Source of the DNA: Microbacterium paraoxydans
GTDB lineage: Bacteria; Actinomycetota; Actinomycetes; Actinomycetales; Microbacteriaceae
DNA length: 64,000 nucleotides
Assembly (NCBI RefSeq): GCF_020524545.1
Contig: NZ_JAIVLG010000002.1
Span: forward strand, 186,001-250,000
Reading direction: 5' to 3'
Each line of letters starts with the position of its first letter. The stretch's first letter is position 1. The position numbers and the translations under genes are program-made. The notes beneath the pieces are model-generated. The model was not told the origin of the DNA. It was given only the letters and a program-made list of their open reading frames with translations, and searched no databases. Below are positions 9,554 through 17,759 of this stretch, piece after piece.

Positions 9554-9578
9554 TCTCCGGACATGCCGGGGCGAGTCA
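9554..9578 (-). repeat. Right terminal inverted repeat of the IS3 element
   Basis: 25 bp ending GCCGGGGCGAGTCA, complementary to the left end except for one base. Confidence 0.9.
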
Positions 9579-10009
9579 GTGTATCGACTTGCTGTGTCCG
9601 GTGTGGGGCTTGAGAATCCGATTGTGAGATCCATCGTCTATGCGACCGGGTCAATGGTGCGGGCCCCAGCCTCTTATACCAGATCGCCGAGCGCTGAAGG
9701 CATCTTTCGATGCCATCTGAGGTGTTCGCTGCCACACGTCGAATGACTCGATGGAGCCGAAGTGATTGACGCTGCCGGGGTCCTATCTGTTGAAGTTTGG
9801 ATGCAGCTCTGGGAGGGGATAGTTCTCGCCCAAACTCGATACGCCGATCCATGAGCCGCCTATGAGACCGAGAAGAAGTGCACGACAATAGGTCGCCAGG
9901 GTGAGTTGGCTGTCCCGGCCACCTGCCCTCAAGGACGAGTTCAAGGCAAGTGCATGAGACGAAGCGCGGGCTGCGTGTTCTACGTTGAGAAAGTGGGGGA
10001 TGGAAACGA
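9579..10009. other. Intergenic, no gene recognised
   Basis: 431 bases between the IS right end and the MBL-fold gene. Open frames on both strands are short or Arg/Ser-rich and protein-unlike. It may hold the promoter of the MBL gene or remnants displaced by the IS. Confidence 0.5.
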
Positions 10010-11209
10010 GTGGTTGAGCTGAGAGCGATTGTCGGGCCAGCGCCCGGCCCGGGGCATGGCGAGTGCTTCATCTGGTCCCGCGACACTGACCGTCGCGTAA
10101 TCGCAGTGGATGCCGGCGGTGCGGCCTCGGTTGGCAAACACGCGGGTTCACATAGGCCGAACATCCTCATCCTGAGTCACGACGATCACGACCATATCAA
10201 CGGGGCTGTGGCGCTCATCGAAGCAGCGCGCGGAGCTCTACAGGAGATGTGGGTACCTGCGGAATGGGCAATCTTGCTCGCCCAAATCGCCAAGACGACA
10301 CAGGACGCGCTCCTCGATGGTGGGGACACCGTCGTCAGTGTCGACGCTGTCAGTGAGTACATAAGGGCCCAGATCGTGGAGCCCGCCGCCGAGGGTGACG
10401 GAGAAACTCCGCGCTTGGACGATGTTCTGAGTGCGGCGAACCGGAACATTGAGTCGTGGAGGGAAGAACCAGGCTCGTCCCAGAAGGGGATTCTGATCCG
10501 TGAGCAATCTCGTCGTGCAGGGGGATGGTACGGCGCGAGGAGCATTGAAGAGATAATCAATCGCGTGAAAAAGCGTGCCGGGGCACTGCTCAAGATCTTT
10601 AATACGGCGTACGCCAACGGTGTACAGCCGAGGTTCTTCTCCGTCGACCTCGCTCGTTCCGCTGCGGCGCATGGTGGGAGACGACAGTCTGGAATTAACG
10701 GGACGGTCACCCTGGTGAACGCGGACGAAGCGCCGCGGGCGCTCGCGGTGGCAGTGCCCGCCGGACTGCCCTACACCTACGCACTCACTCGGCTGACCGT
10801 ACAAAACCGCCGAGCACTCTCCACACTGCTGTGGAGCGACGTCCTGATGCCGTACGGCGGCGTCGTGATCTGGAGCGATACCGACGGAGACTGGCTCAAG
10901 GACCCCGGCCAGGGCGGATTTCGTAAGCTCACGCGAACTCTCGCCGCCTGCTCAGCTCCGCACCACGCCTCGGGGAACACAGCCCACGATGCAGTGTGGG
11001 ATGAGCTTCGACACGCTCCCGACGATCTGCTCGTTGTGAGCGCCGGTGGCCAATGGAATCAGTCGTATCACAAGGACTACACGGCGTTGCAGACGAGACG
11101 GTGCTGCACCCGATGTCGCAACGTGTCCTGGAACTATCAAGAGGTAAGGCTCTCGTCATCCGCCGGTGGGCGAATGGTTCTGCATCAAGCATGCCTAGGG
11201 GTTCATTAA
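10010..11209 (+). CDS. MBL-fold metallo-hydrolase
   Basis: Predicted soluble metallo-beta-lactamase-fold protein, up to 399 aa, GTG start at 10010. The metal motif HDDHDH (57-62) in the context ILSHDDHDHINGA is the HxxxDH variant typical of ComEC-like and nuclease-like MBL proteins; a later YGGVVIWSDTDGDW segment fits another metal-ligand strand. The C-terminus is uncertain. After about residue 362 (WNQSYHKDYTAL) the product becomes Cys/Arg-rich, and other frames also stay open there, so a frameshift near 11085 is possible. The TIR gene follows 314 bp downstream on the same strand. Nuclease, nucleotide or lipid substrates are all possible. Confidence 0.7.
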   Translation: MVELRAIVGPAPGPGHGECFIWSRDTDRRVIAVDAGGAASVGKHAGSHRPNILILSHDDHDHINGAVALIEAARGALQEMWVPAEWAILLAQIAKTTQDALLDGGDTVVSVDAVSEYIRAQIVEPAAEGDGETPRLDDVLSAANRNIESWREEPGSSQKGILIREQSRRAGGWYGARSIEEIINRVKKRAGALLKIFNTAYANGVQPRFFSVDLARSAAAHGGRRQSGINGTVTLVNADEAPRALAVAVPAGLPYTYALTRLTVQNRRALSTLLWSDVLMPYGGVVIWSDTDGDWLKDPGQGGFRKLTRTLAACSAPHHASGNTAHDAVWDELRHAPDDLLVVSAGGQWNQSYHKDYTALQTRRCCTRCRNVSWNYQEVRLSSSAGGRMVLHQACLGVH

Positions 11210-11325
11210 GGCTCCGCCCAGCAGGCATCGTACGCTCCACGCCGGGATTCAACCTGACCCGTGCAGTCCACGCAGGAATGTCGCCTGCATCGGTCATCCG
11301 ACGTTCCGCTCAGCCGTGGCGCGAA

Positions 11326-11348
11326 CTTATACAGTCGCGATGTATAAG
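11326..11348. repeat. Inverted repeat upstream of the TIR gene
   Basis: 8-nt arms CTTATACA and TGTATAAG around GTCGCGA, in the 314-bp gap before the TIR gene. It is AT-rich against a GC-rich background, so it could be an operator or a small hairpin. Confidence 0.5.
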
Positions 11349-11523
11349 CCCGCGCCACAACCGACGCCTGGTCCGGTCGCACAGCGCGATTGTCGAGGAG
11401 GCCGCCCATGCTGCACTCGTGGTACCGATGCCTCTCTACTCGAGCTGTCCCTCCGCTACCTCTCAGCGGTAGCCGTCTGAGGAAAGCGTCCGGCACTATC
11501 GGGGGGTCTGAAAGGATCGGGTC

Positions 11524-12654
11524 ATGAGCGCTACTCCCGACTTCTTCATCAGCTACAACTCTGCCGACCAGGGGTGGGCGGAGTGGATCGGATGGCAGTT
11601 GGAGAAGGCGGGGTACATCGTTGTCATCCAAGCCTGGGACTTCCGGCCGGGGTCGAATTTCGTCCTGGAGATGGACCGCGCCGCGGGTGACGCGAAACGC
11701 ACCCTGGTCGTGCTCTCCCCACACTTCGTTGCCAGTCGCTTCACACAGCCGGAGTGGGCGGCAGCGTTCGCGAAAGACCCCACGGGCACCCACCGAACGA
11801 TTGTTCCCGTCCTCATCGCGGAGACAGAGATCCCCGGTGGCCTGTTGGATCAGATCGTGCATATCAACCTCATCGGCCTCGACCCGGACGCGGCTGCCTC
11901 GACGCTTATCGCCGGCTTGAACCCCGGACGGAGCAAGCCGTCCAGCGAGCCAGCGTTCCCCGGCGCCGCAACCGGTGTCCCCCGGAGCGCATCAGCTTTT
12001 GACCCGGGCCTCGACTGGCGGACGGTGGGGGAGGACCTACGGGCGGATACTCGCGACAGTATCCTCCCTCGCGGATGGCCCACTAGCGGTCCGGCCACCC
12101 TAGAGATCTCCCTTATTCCCGTCGAGGGCCAGGCGATGCTCGTCAGCCACCTGCAGACGATTTCGACGGAACTGGTGGGCGTCGGGCGTGATGGTGGCCT
12201 GTTCCCGCCGACTGCCGCAGTGGACGCGGGCTATGACTCATCGGTTGCATACGCTCGTGCAGCCGGAAGTCGAGACGGTGATGCGGCGGGGCTCCTCGTT
12301 ACCCGGGGTGGGCAGCGGACGGCATGGATCACACTGCCCCACGATGGGCTGGGAAGCATCGTCGATGCCGACCAGCTCATACCGCGCGTGTCACAGGTAC
12401 TGCACCTGTTGATGGTGGTCGAGGCTCCCCTCGCCGAGCGGTACGCGTTTACTGTGACGGTACAGCCGGAAATGATGGTCATCGTCGGAGACTCGTCGAC
12501 CATAGGCAGGCGGAACTCCGCATCCATGCGGACAGGACGCGGAGCATCCTTCCCCACGTCGATGCCGGATAGTGTGCGCGGCGGTGCCATCTCCACGCAC
12601 GCGGATGAGCTCGCCGGAGAAGTCGTGGCGCGCGTCCTGACTGCGTTGCGGTAA
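11524..12654 (+). CDS. TIR-domain protein
   Basis: 376 aa, ATG at 11524 preceded by AAAGGATCGGGTC. An N-terminal TIR domain (residues 6-120) is clear: DFFISYNSADQGWAEWI, QAWDFRPGSNFVLEM (37-50), LVVLSPHFVASRF and QPEW, whose Glu77 is at the position of the conserved NADase glutamate. Bacterial TIR domains of this type commonly hydrolyse NAD+ or make cyclic ADP-ribose signals in anti-phage defence. The C-terminal ~220 residues (ATLEISLIPVEGQAML..., around 195-210) have no family I recognise and may be the sensor. No transmembrane segment is seen. It follows the MBL gene and converges on the AAA+ ATPase gene. Confidence 0.85.
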   Translation: MSATPDFFISYNSADQGWAEWIGWQLEKAGYIVVIQAWDFRPGSNFVLEMDRAAGDAKRTLVVLSPHFVASRFTQPEWAAAFAKDPTGTHRTIVPVLIAETEIPGGLLDQIVHINLIGLDPDAAASTLIAGLNPGRSKPSSEPAFPGAATGVPRSASAFDPGLDWRTVGEDLRADTRDSILPRGWPTSGPATLEISLIPVEGQAMLVSHLQTISTELVGVGRDGGLFPPTAAVDAGYDSSVAYARAAGSRDGDAAGLLVTRGGQRTAWITLPHDGLGSIVDADQLIPRVSQVLHLLMVVEAPLAERYAFTVTVQPEMMVIVGDSSTIGRRNSASMRTGRGASFPTSMPDSVRGGAISTHADELAGEVVARVLTALR

Positions 12655-12736
12655 TACTCCGCAGCCGCCCGGACCGGTCATCCGGCGTTCAAACTCGCGG
12701 AGCCGGGATTGGACATCCTGGCGAGTGCTGTTGGCG

Positions 12737-13909
12737 CTATAGGGCGTCGCGGCGGGCAATGAAGCTCGGCATTCCAGGCATGGTGAACGCGACCGCGCCG
12801 GGCTCAGGCACGAAGATGATGCCTTTGCGGACGAGCGAGGTGCGGGCGTCCTCGGCGACCGAGTCGGGGAGGTTATGGAGCTCGGGCAGAGCGGACGTGG
12901 GAGGCTGCGGGGTGTCACACGCGACCATCGCTCGGAGGTAGTCGCGCTCTTCGAGAGTCGTGCGATCCCACCGAGCCCGGAAGATCCCCTGATCCATCTC
13001 TCGGAGCCCGGCAACAAGCGCATGGTTTGCCACGTCGAGATCGATTCGTCTTTCGGTAGCAGCCAGCCACAGCTCTCGGCCGAAAATCTGTAAGAAGAAC
13101 GGGTAACCTCCCGACTCCGCGAGCACCAACTGCAACGCGGCCTCGTCGATATGGAAGTTGTAGGGCGCGAGCGGTTCGACGATGGCGCGTCGTGCCGCGT
13201 CCGGGGACAGAGGACCCACTTCGAGGAACTGGAAGAGGCGTTCCGCGTAGCTGCGTGACCGCGCGAGGAGCGCAGGCAGGGTGGGGAGGCCGGCTCCGAC
13301 GACATAGAAGGGGATGCCGTTCTGTCCCGCGCGGTTCTGTACCGTGAGGAGTGCGGACAAGAGCTCGTCATCCAGGTCTTGCATCTCGTCGATGAACACG
13401 CCGATGGCTGAGTTCGTCTCTCGCAGCGCGTCAGCGAAATCCTCCACGACGATTTCCAAGTCCACCTCGATGTTGCCGGACAGCTTCCGGACGCCAGCGG
13501 ACTTGCTGAAGCCGAGCGATGCGGCTCCCAGGGTCAGCGAGAAGCTCTCCAGCGTACTCAAGGCGCTCTTGACGGCTTTCGTGTACTTCTTGCCCCGCCG
13601 GAACCCTTCGGCCGCGGCGCCCAGCCGTCGTCCCAGCTGCTGCCGAATCGACTGGGTTCCGCTCTCCGACGTCTGTGCTTCCAGGTCAATGCACAACCAG
13701 CCGGATGTCGTCGCTTGAGCGCGCATCGCGTTCAAGAGCGTTGTCTTGCCGACGCCACGGTAGCCGTAGAGGACGATGCTGGAGGTCGCGCGGGCGTTGC
13801 GGGACTGAGCGACAAGGAGGTCAAACGCCGCGATCTCCGCTTCACGACCGGCGAGAGTCGGGGGCTTCAAACCGGATCCGGGAGTGAAAGGATTGAGTTC
13901 GGGGCGCAC
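12737..13909 (-). CDS. Orc1/Cdc6-like AAA+ ATPase
   Basis: 390-aa P-loop NTPase. Walker A is GYRGVGKTTLL (49-59); Walker B is GVFIDEMQDL (169-178), with a sensor-1-like YVVGAG later. The arrangement, with a lid region and a C-terminal winged-helix-like segment (VRKGIIFVPEPGAVAF), fits the Orc/Cdc6-like or STAND-type ATPases found in conflict systems. Start is ATG at 13909. It is convergent with the TIR gene (82 bp apart), and a possible small gene ends 9 bp upstream. Function is unknown; a DNA- or phage-sensing switch is inference from fold and neighbourhood. Confidence 0.8.
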   Translation of the reverse strand: MRPELNPFTPGSGLKPPTLAGREAEIAAFDLLVAQSRNARATSSIVLYGYRGVGKTTLLNAMRAQATTSGWLCIDLEAQTSESGTQSIRQQLGRRLGAAAEGFRRGKKYTKAVKSALSTLESFSLTLGAASLGFSKSAGVRKLSGNIEVDLEIVVEDFADALRETNSAIGVFIDEMQDLDDELLSALLTVQNRAGQNGIPFYVVGAGLPTLPALLARSRSYAERLFQFLEVGPLSPDAARRAIVEPLAPYNFHIDEAALQLVLAESGGYPFFLQIFGRELWLAATERRIDLDVANHALVAGLREMDQGIFRARWDRTTLEERDYLRAMVACDTPQPPTSALPELHNLPDSVAEDARTSLVRKGIIFVPEPGAVAFTMPGMPSFIARRDAL

Positions 13910-13918
13910 GCTCGCAGT

Positions 13919-14080
13919 CTATTGATGACCGCGGACTTTCCTCGAGCCCTTGGTCGCTGACCCACGCGAAGACGCGTCGAGCCCGGTTGCTGCATCTGCT
14001 ACATCAGCTGATTCCCGCGTCGGCTCTGAGGCGTCGGAGCGTCGAGGGGCCCTCATCGGGCCAGAGCACGCACGCATAGC
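13919..14080 (-). CDS. Possible small basic protein upstream of the AAA+ ATPase
   Basis: 53-aa frame starting at ATG 14080, preceded by GGAAGGAGATGCT, a strong ribosome binding site with 5-6 nt spacing. It ends 9 bp before the ATPase start, as an operon leader gene would. The product is charged and rich in Ser/Arg/Ala with no recognisable domain. The frame stays open upstream to 14158 (ITTADFRYVMSPRFWRFTLD), so a longer 79-aa form or an unrelated upstream remnant is possible. It could be chance. Confidence 0.35.
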   Translation of the reverse strand, partial: AMRACSGPMRAPRRSDASEPTRESADVADAATGLDASSRGSATKGSRKVRGHQ

Positions 14081-14297
14081 ATCTCCTTCCGTCTGGTCGA
14101 GGGTGAAGCGCCAGAACCGCGGGCTCATCACATATCGAAAGTCCGCGGTCGTGATCATGAAGTCACGAAAGACTCGAGCGCCGACTACGTCGGAGAAGAG
14201 CCGCTCTCAGGCGACGAGTTCGAGCGGGCCGTCGAGAGTGTCCACGAGGGTCGTACCGACGCCCTAGGGCGCGGGGTCGAACCTGCGGGCTTTGCGG

Positions 14298-15557
14298 TCA
14301 CTCCTGTTCGTCTTCGAGGACAAGCTCCAGATGGTCGATAGCGCGGCTCCACCAACTGCCGTAGCGGTCAGCGGACGACAGACCAAAGATGACGGACCCT
14401 GGCGGCATGTCCGTCAGATGCGCCGGGTATGCGGCGACTTCGATGAACGGGATGTCGGCGACCGCGTCGTCTGGGTTCACATCGTCAGCGACCCAGCCCG
14501 GGAGATCGTGTTGTTGTGGGCGGAGGATCTCGAGAACGTCGGGAAGGATGGTGCGGATCAGGTTGTCGAGATCCTTGCCCCCACGCTGCTCCTCGAACAG
14601 GATCATCGTCACCCCACTCCTTGCGCGCATCGGAAACAAGCCCGGGTAGCTCTCTCGCCTATCTCTCAGCGTGGCGCGCAGACGCTCCTGGAACTCATGA
14701 CTGCCGCCATACGTGGGAAGGACTCCGAGGTTGAACATGTAGGGGCTGTATTGGAGGCGGTCGCGCACTCGGCTCCACACTCCGAAGCGGTCCACCGGCA
14801 TGTCCGTCAACAGCGACGAGAAGACCATGTCCACGAGGTGCTGCTGGTGGGACTGATTCTCGTAGTCGATTCGATTCGTCACGAGCTGGTGTTGGAGGCG
14901 GCCTTCCTCGGAATCGTTGGCGAACATCGACTGGTAGTCCAGAAGCTCGTCAAGCTCCCAATCAAACTCCTGCGGGTCTCGATGGCGGACACCGTGTTCC
15001 TTCTCGAACGGATCCCACCTTTCCTCCAAATCGGACACTGCACGCAAGTCTTTGAAGACGTTTGCTCTCGTCTGGGCGGTTATGTACAGGGCGGGCTCCT
15101 TGTCGCTGTCGGGCTCCGGCCAATCGAAATCGAATCCGGCATCCCAAGGGTTCTCCGCAGGAGCGTCCACCTTCTTGCGTGACCGCGACCGTGCGACCTT
15201 GGCGTACAGCAGCTTCACCTGACGGTCGTCGGAGTACACGTGGCCGCTCAACTCATCGAGGAGCCACTTGCAGATGCTGTCGACGCGCGCACCGTTCCGG
15301 GCGGAGCTGAACAACACAATGTCCAAAGCGATAGCCGCCTGAAGTTTCGGCCAGGCGGTGAGCTCGCGGGCCCACCGAGCCCGAACGTCCGACTGGAACG
15401 CAGACGCGAGCGCCGCACGTGCCTTCTCCTGTGTTCCCCGCCGTGTCTTCTTCGTCGGTGGTTCCAACGCCAGCGCTACATCCAGGGCCTCGCTGCGGCG
15501 TCGATGGAACTGGGTGAATTTCCCCTCGGGCGAATCCCAGAACTCGTGCATTGTCAA
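14298..15557 (-). CDS. Protein with two RusA-like motif sets (possible Holliday-junction nuclease relative)
   Basis: 419-aa protein, ATG at 15557. Residues 91-121 (RVDSICKWLLDELSG, then SDDRQVKLLYAK) resemble the RusA signature of D-x2-x-K, a helix, and DD-x-QV-x-K. Residues 328-332 (KDLDN) with the following LIRTILPDVLE resemble the D-x-DN-x3-K/R helix of a second copy, followed by strands DIPFIEVAA and PGSVIFGL. RusA enzymes cleave Holliday junctions and are usually about 120 aa single-domain dimers, so this would be a long, possibly internally duplicated relative. In copy 1 the DxDN motif reads RVDS and in copy 2 the DD pair is poorly kept, so one composite active site is possible. It overlaps the upstream gene by 4 nt. 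Confidence 0.5.
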   Translation of the reverse strand: MTMHEFWDSPEGKFTQFHRRRSEALDVALALEPPTKKTRRGTQEKARAALASAFQSDVRARWARELTAWPKLQAAIALDIVLFSSARNGARVDSICKWLLDELSGHVYSDDRQVKLLYAKVARSRSRKKVDAPAENPWDAGFDFDWPEPDSDKEPALYITAQTRANVFKDLRAVSDLEERWDPFEKEHGVRHRDPQEFDWELDELLDYQSMFANDSEEGRLQHQLVTNRIDYENQSHQQHLVDMVFSSLLTDMPVDRFGVWSRVRDRLQYSPYMFNLGVLPTYGGSHEFQERLRATLRDRRESYPGLFPMRARSGVTMILFEEQRGGKDLDNLIRTILPDVLEILRPQQHDLPGWVADDVNPDDAVADIPFIEVAAYPAHLTDMPPGSVIFGLSSADRYGSWWSRAIDHLELVLEDEQE

Positions 15558-16072
15558 ACCCCGGAGGCGGAATCCAGATCACCGAGGAACCCGCGCAGGA
15601 GAGCTCCCATGTCCGGTGCACGGGTAGGCGACGATGGCGACGGGAGGAGGAGGGGGTCAGCTTCGCCATCAACGCGGACGCTGATGTGTGGGATAGCCGG
15701 CCACGTCGCACGTGAGGGCGAGAACAGCCGTCCCGCTTCGAGCGCCTCCACCGCGGTGATACGACTCCTCGAGAATGTCCGAGCCGAGATCTCACGGGCC
15801 GTGTCCGCCGACGCGCGAATGATCCGTGTCTTGGCGATGACGCTCACCGACACCGGCCCGGCTTCGCCGTCCGTCTCGCTGAACACAGCTTCGATCTCGG
15901 CACCATCAACGAGGAGTGTGATTGTGGACAAGAGCCGTCCGTACCAGGCCGGGATTTCATCGGTCGATCCGATAGCGGCCTGCATCCTCACGTTGCTCCA
16001 CATCCAATCGTGGAGGTCTTCCGCGACGGCGCGGTCTGAGTCAGCGAGCGAGGTGTTCCACGAGGTGCGCAT
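15554..16072 (-). CDS. Hypothetical protein coupled to the RusA-like gene
   Basis: 172 aa. Start ATG 16072 was chosen for the CGGAG box 5 nt upstream; the frame is open to 16135, but that start would overlap the divergent 83-aa gene. Its TGA (15554-15556) overlaps the ATG of the RusA-like gene by 4 nt, so the two are translationally coupled. It has two predicted alpha/beta segments (TITLLVDGAEIEAVF; VSVSVIAKTRIIRASADTA) and a Pro/Ser-rich C-terminus. I do not recognise the family. A partner or specificity role for the downstream protein is inferred from coupling only. Confidence 0.65.
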   Translation of the reverse strand: MRTSWNTSLADSDRAVAEDLHDWMWSNVRMQAAIGSTDEIPAWYGRLLSTITLLVDGAEIEAVFSETDGEAGPVSVSVIAKTRIIRASADTAREISARTFSRSRITAVEALEAGRLFSPSRATWPAIPHISVRVDGEADPLLLPSPSSPTRAPDMGALLRGFLGDLDSASGV

Positions 16073-16133
16073 ATGTCTCCGTTCGTCACTTCTCACCGTA
16101 GCGACCGGGTACGGGGGGCCTAGGATCGGTGAC

Positions 16134-16385
16134 ATGGCTGACTCTCGACCCCGTTACTTCGTCACCTACTACGCCGACGGTGAGTATCTGGACCAGGACG
16201 GGTTCGCAGAACTCCCACCTGTCATCGGCCAGGGCGTTGCGACAAATGGACGGTTCTATCGGATTGTCGATGTCTGGAACGTTCGACACAAGCACGAGCC
16301 AGTGACGCACGGCATCGCGGTGTTCCTTGAGACAGTAGAGACGCCTGCGGTGTTCAAGAACGTCGAGCCTTCGTTCTACGTCTAG
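16134..16385 (+). CDS. Small hypothetical protein (83 aa)
   Basis: ATG at 16134, preceded by TAGGATCGGTGAC. The sequence is beta-rich (RYFVTYYADGEYL, GVATNGRFYRIVDVWNV, HGIAVFLETVETP). Codon use matches real genes here and the composition is protein-like. It is divergent from the 172-aa gene with only 61 bp between start codons, so both promoters share that space. No family recognised; cytoplasmic. Confidence 0.7.
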   Translation: MADSRPRYFVTYYADGEYLDQDGFAELPPVIGQGVATNGRFYRIVDVWNVRHKHEPVTHGIAVFLETVETPAVFKNVEPSFYV

Positions 16386-16826
16386 GTGGTGGGTTCCCGT
16401 ACACCCGCGGCATCATGCTGGGGTTCCGTTAGCCGCCCCGGTGTCGGTTGTGCGGACGCGTCCGAGGCGGCCGGATCTTCCTGTACGCCAGGAGGTCTTC
16501 GGGAGTGCAGCCCGCGTCTGGTGCCGCCTCACGGTTGAGTTGAACGTGGAAGCGAACGCCGGGGAAAAACAGCGAGGAAAAGTTCGCGAGAAGAACGACG
16601 AGTTGTATCAGGGCAACACGCATAGCTAAGATGGATGCGTAGAGATGGAAACCTTGCTTGCAAGGCACAAACTTCAGACGCACGGACACAGGGTCTGCGA
16701 CTTATTGGCTGGGTTGCTGGACTGAGGTGTACGACCCTCGAGGTACAGGGTGGCTGGAGGATCTTCGTCAACCGTTTCTTGCGTAGCTTCACTTGAAGCT
16801 CAGTAACCATACGCGAGGAGCTTGGC
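16386..16826 (+). promoter_or_regulatory. 441-bp regulatory region before the OST-HTH gene
   Basis: No convincing gene. It holds two perfect inverted repeats. CCTTGC-TT-GCAAGG (16652-16665) could be an operator or hairpin. AGCTTC-ACTT-GAAGCT (16785-16800) lies between a possible -35 (TTGCGT, 16779-16784) and a possible -10 (TAACCA, 16804-16809; 19-bp spacing). An operator placed between promoter boxes suggests repression of the downstream operon. GAGGAG at 16813-16818 is a good ribosome binding site for the ATG at 16827. Confidence 0.5.
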
Positions 16827-17753
16827 ATGACCAATTCGTCGAGAGAGACCGACAACAACCGCACAGACGGATCTGACCCCGTCGCTTCTCCTCCGAAAAC
16901 TGGGACCCAAGTTCTTCGTACTGATCTTTCTAGCGGGACTGCCGGGGACGCGACTACTGTCGCACCCCGGCAGTTCACCGCGACAGAGGTCTTCGAAGCG
17001 CTGGTCGCGACCATCGCGGAGTTCGAATCCGCAGGTAAGAGCGCGACCGCCGCCGGGGTTTCCGCCCGCATGCGTCAGCTTCTTCCCGGGTTCTCGGTCT
17101 CAGCGACAGAGTTCAAGACTTTCCGCGACCTCACTCAGGCGGCTGAAGAGGTCGGCGTCATCACCGCCGCACGCACGTCGAGCGACTACGTGCTGAGCCT
17201 CGTACGCTCCGACGATTTCCGCGGCGAGACGTTGCTCCCCGACCTATGGCGTGCTATCCAGGACTGGACCGAGGGCGTCAAGTACGCCTTCAATCGAGTC
17301 ACGCGCAAGACCGAGCCTGTCGGTGCGTCCCTACCCGCTGGCACAGTCGCCGTGCCCTCGGTGGACAAGACCACAAACACCCAATGGAAGCGTGACTTTG
17401 CGGCCACGCAGCACGGCGACATCGCGGCCAAGCTCGAGGCGGCCCTGGGCGAAGAGGACCCGGTCGCTGGATTCCTTCGCATCGCCAAAGACAACGACAG
17501 CGTCAAGCGGCGGTGGAGAAAGTACCTGCGCTCCCGAGTGCTGGACACGGCCGTCACGTGGGCGACGGCGAACGGCATCCCTCGTTCGGACATCTTCACC
17601 ACGCCCGTGGCGCCGCCGGCTGCTCAGCCGACCGCGGTCGAAACGTCTAACGATGAGGACGCGCGTCGCCGAGTCCTCGACATCCTCAGCGCGATGCCGC
17701 TGCACGAGCTTCTCCGCCTGCCCATCCCGCTTGAATACGCGCTGAAGCGGTAG
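16827..17753 (+). CDS. OST-HTH (LOTUS)-like domain protein
   Basis: 308 aa. After a disordered Ser/Thr-rich N-terminus, residues 52-128 form a winged-helix-like unit (ATEVFEALVATIAEFESAG ... ARMRQLLPGFSVSATEF ... FRDLTQAAEEVGVITAA) with the spacing of OST-HTH/LOTUS domains, which in other proteins bind RNA and often accompany NYN or PIN nucleases. No nuclease domain is attached here. The middle (residues 135-260) is helical with basic patches (KRRWRKYLRSRVLD) and the C-terminus is helical. The 409-aa gene begins 6 bp downstream, so the two form an operon with a likely controlled promoter. Domain assignment is by eye. Confidence 0.6.
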   Translation: MTNSSRETDNNRTDGSDPVASPPKTGTQVLRTDLSSGTAGDATTVAPRQFTATEVFEALVATIAEFESAGKSATAAGVSARMRQLLPGFSVSATEFKTFRDLTQAAEEVGVITAARTSSDYVLSLVRSDDFRGETLLPDLWRAIQDWTEGVKYAFNRVTRKTEPVGASLPAGTVAVPSVDKTTNTQWKRDFAATQHGDIAAKLEAALGEEDPVAGFLRIAKDNDSVKRRWRKYLRSRVLDTAVTWATANGIPRSDIFTTPVAPPAAQPTAVETSNDEDARRRVLDILSAMPLHELLRLPIPLEYALKR

Positions 17754-17759
17754 CGGGCG

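Larger units (their letters stand above)
8236..9578 (+). mobile_element. IS3-family insertion sequence
   Basis: A 1343-bp element bounded by 25-bp inverted repeats TGACTCGCCCCGGCRTGTCC... with one mismatch (G on the left, A on the right). It contains overlapping-phase orfA (frame 1) and orfB (frame 0), normally joined by a -1 ribosomal frameshift into an OrfAB transposase spanning 8287-9539. The flanking trinucleotides (CGG left, GTG right) do not form a target duplication, which suggests later rearrangement or an old insertion. It sits 130 bp upstream of the GHKL gene start. Confidence 0.93.
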
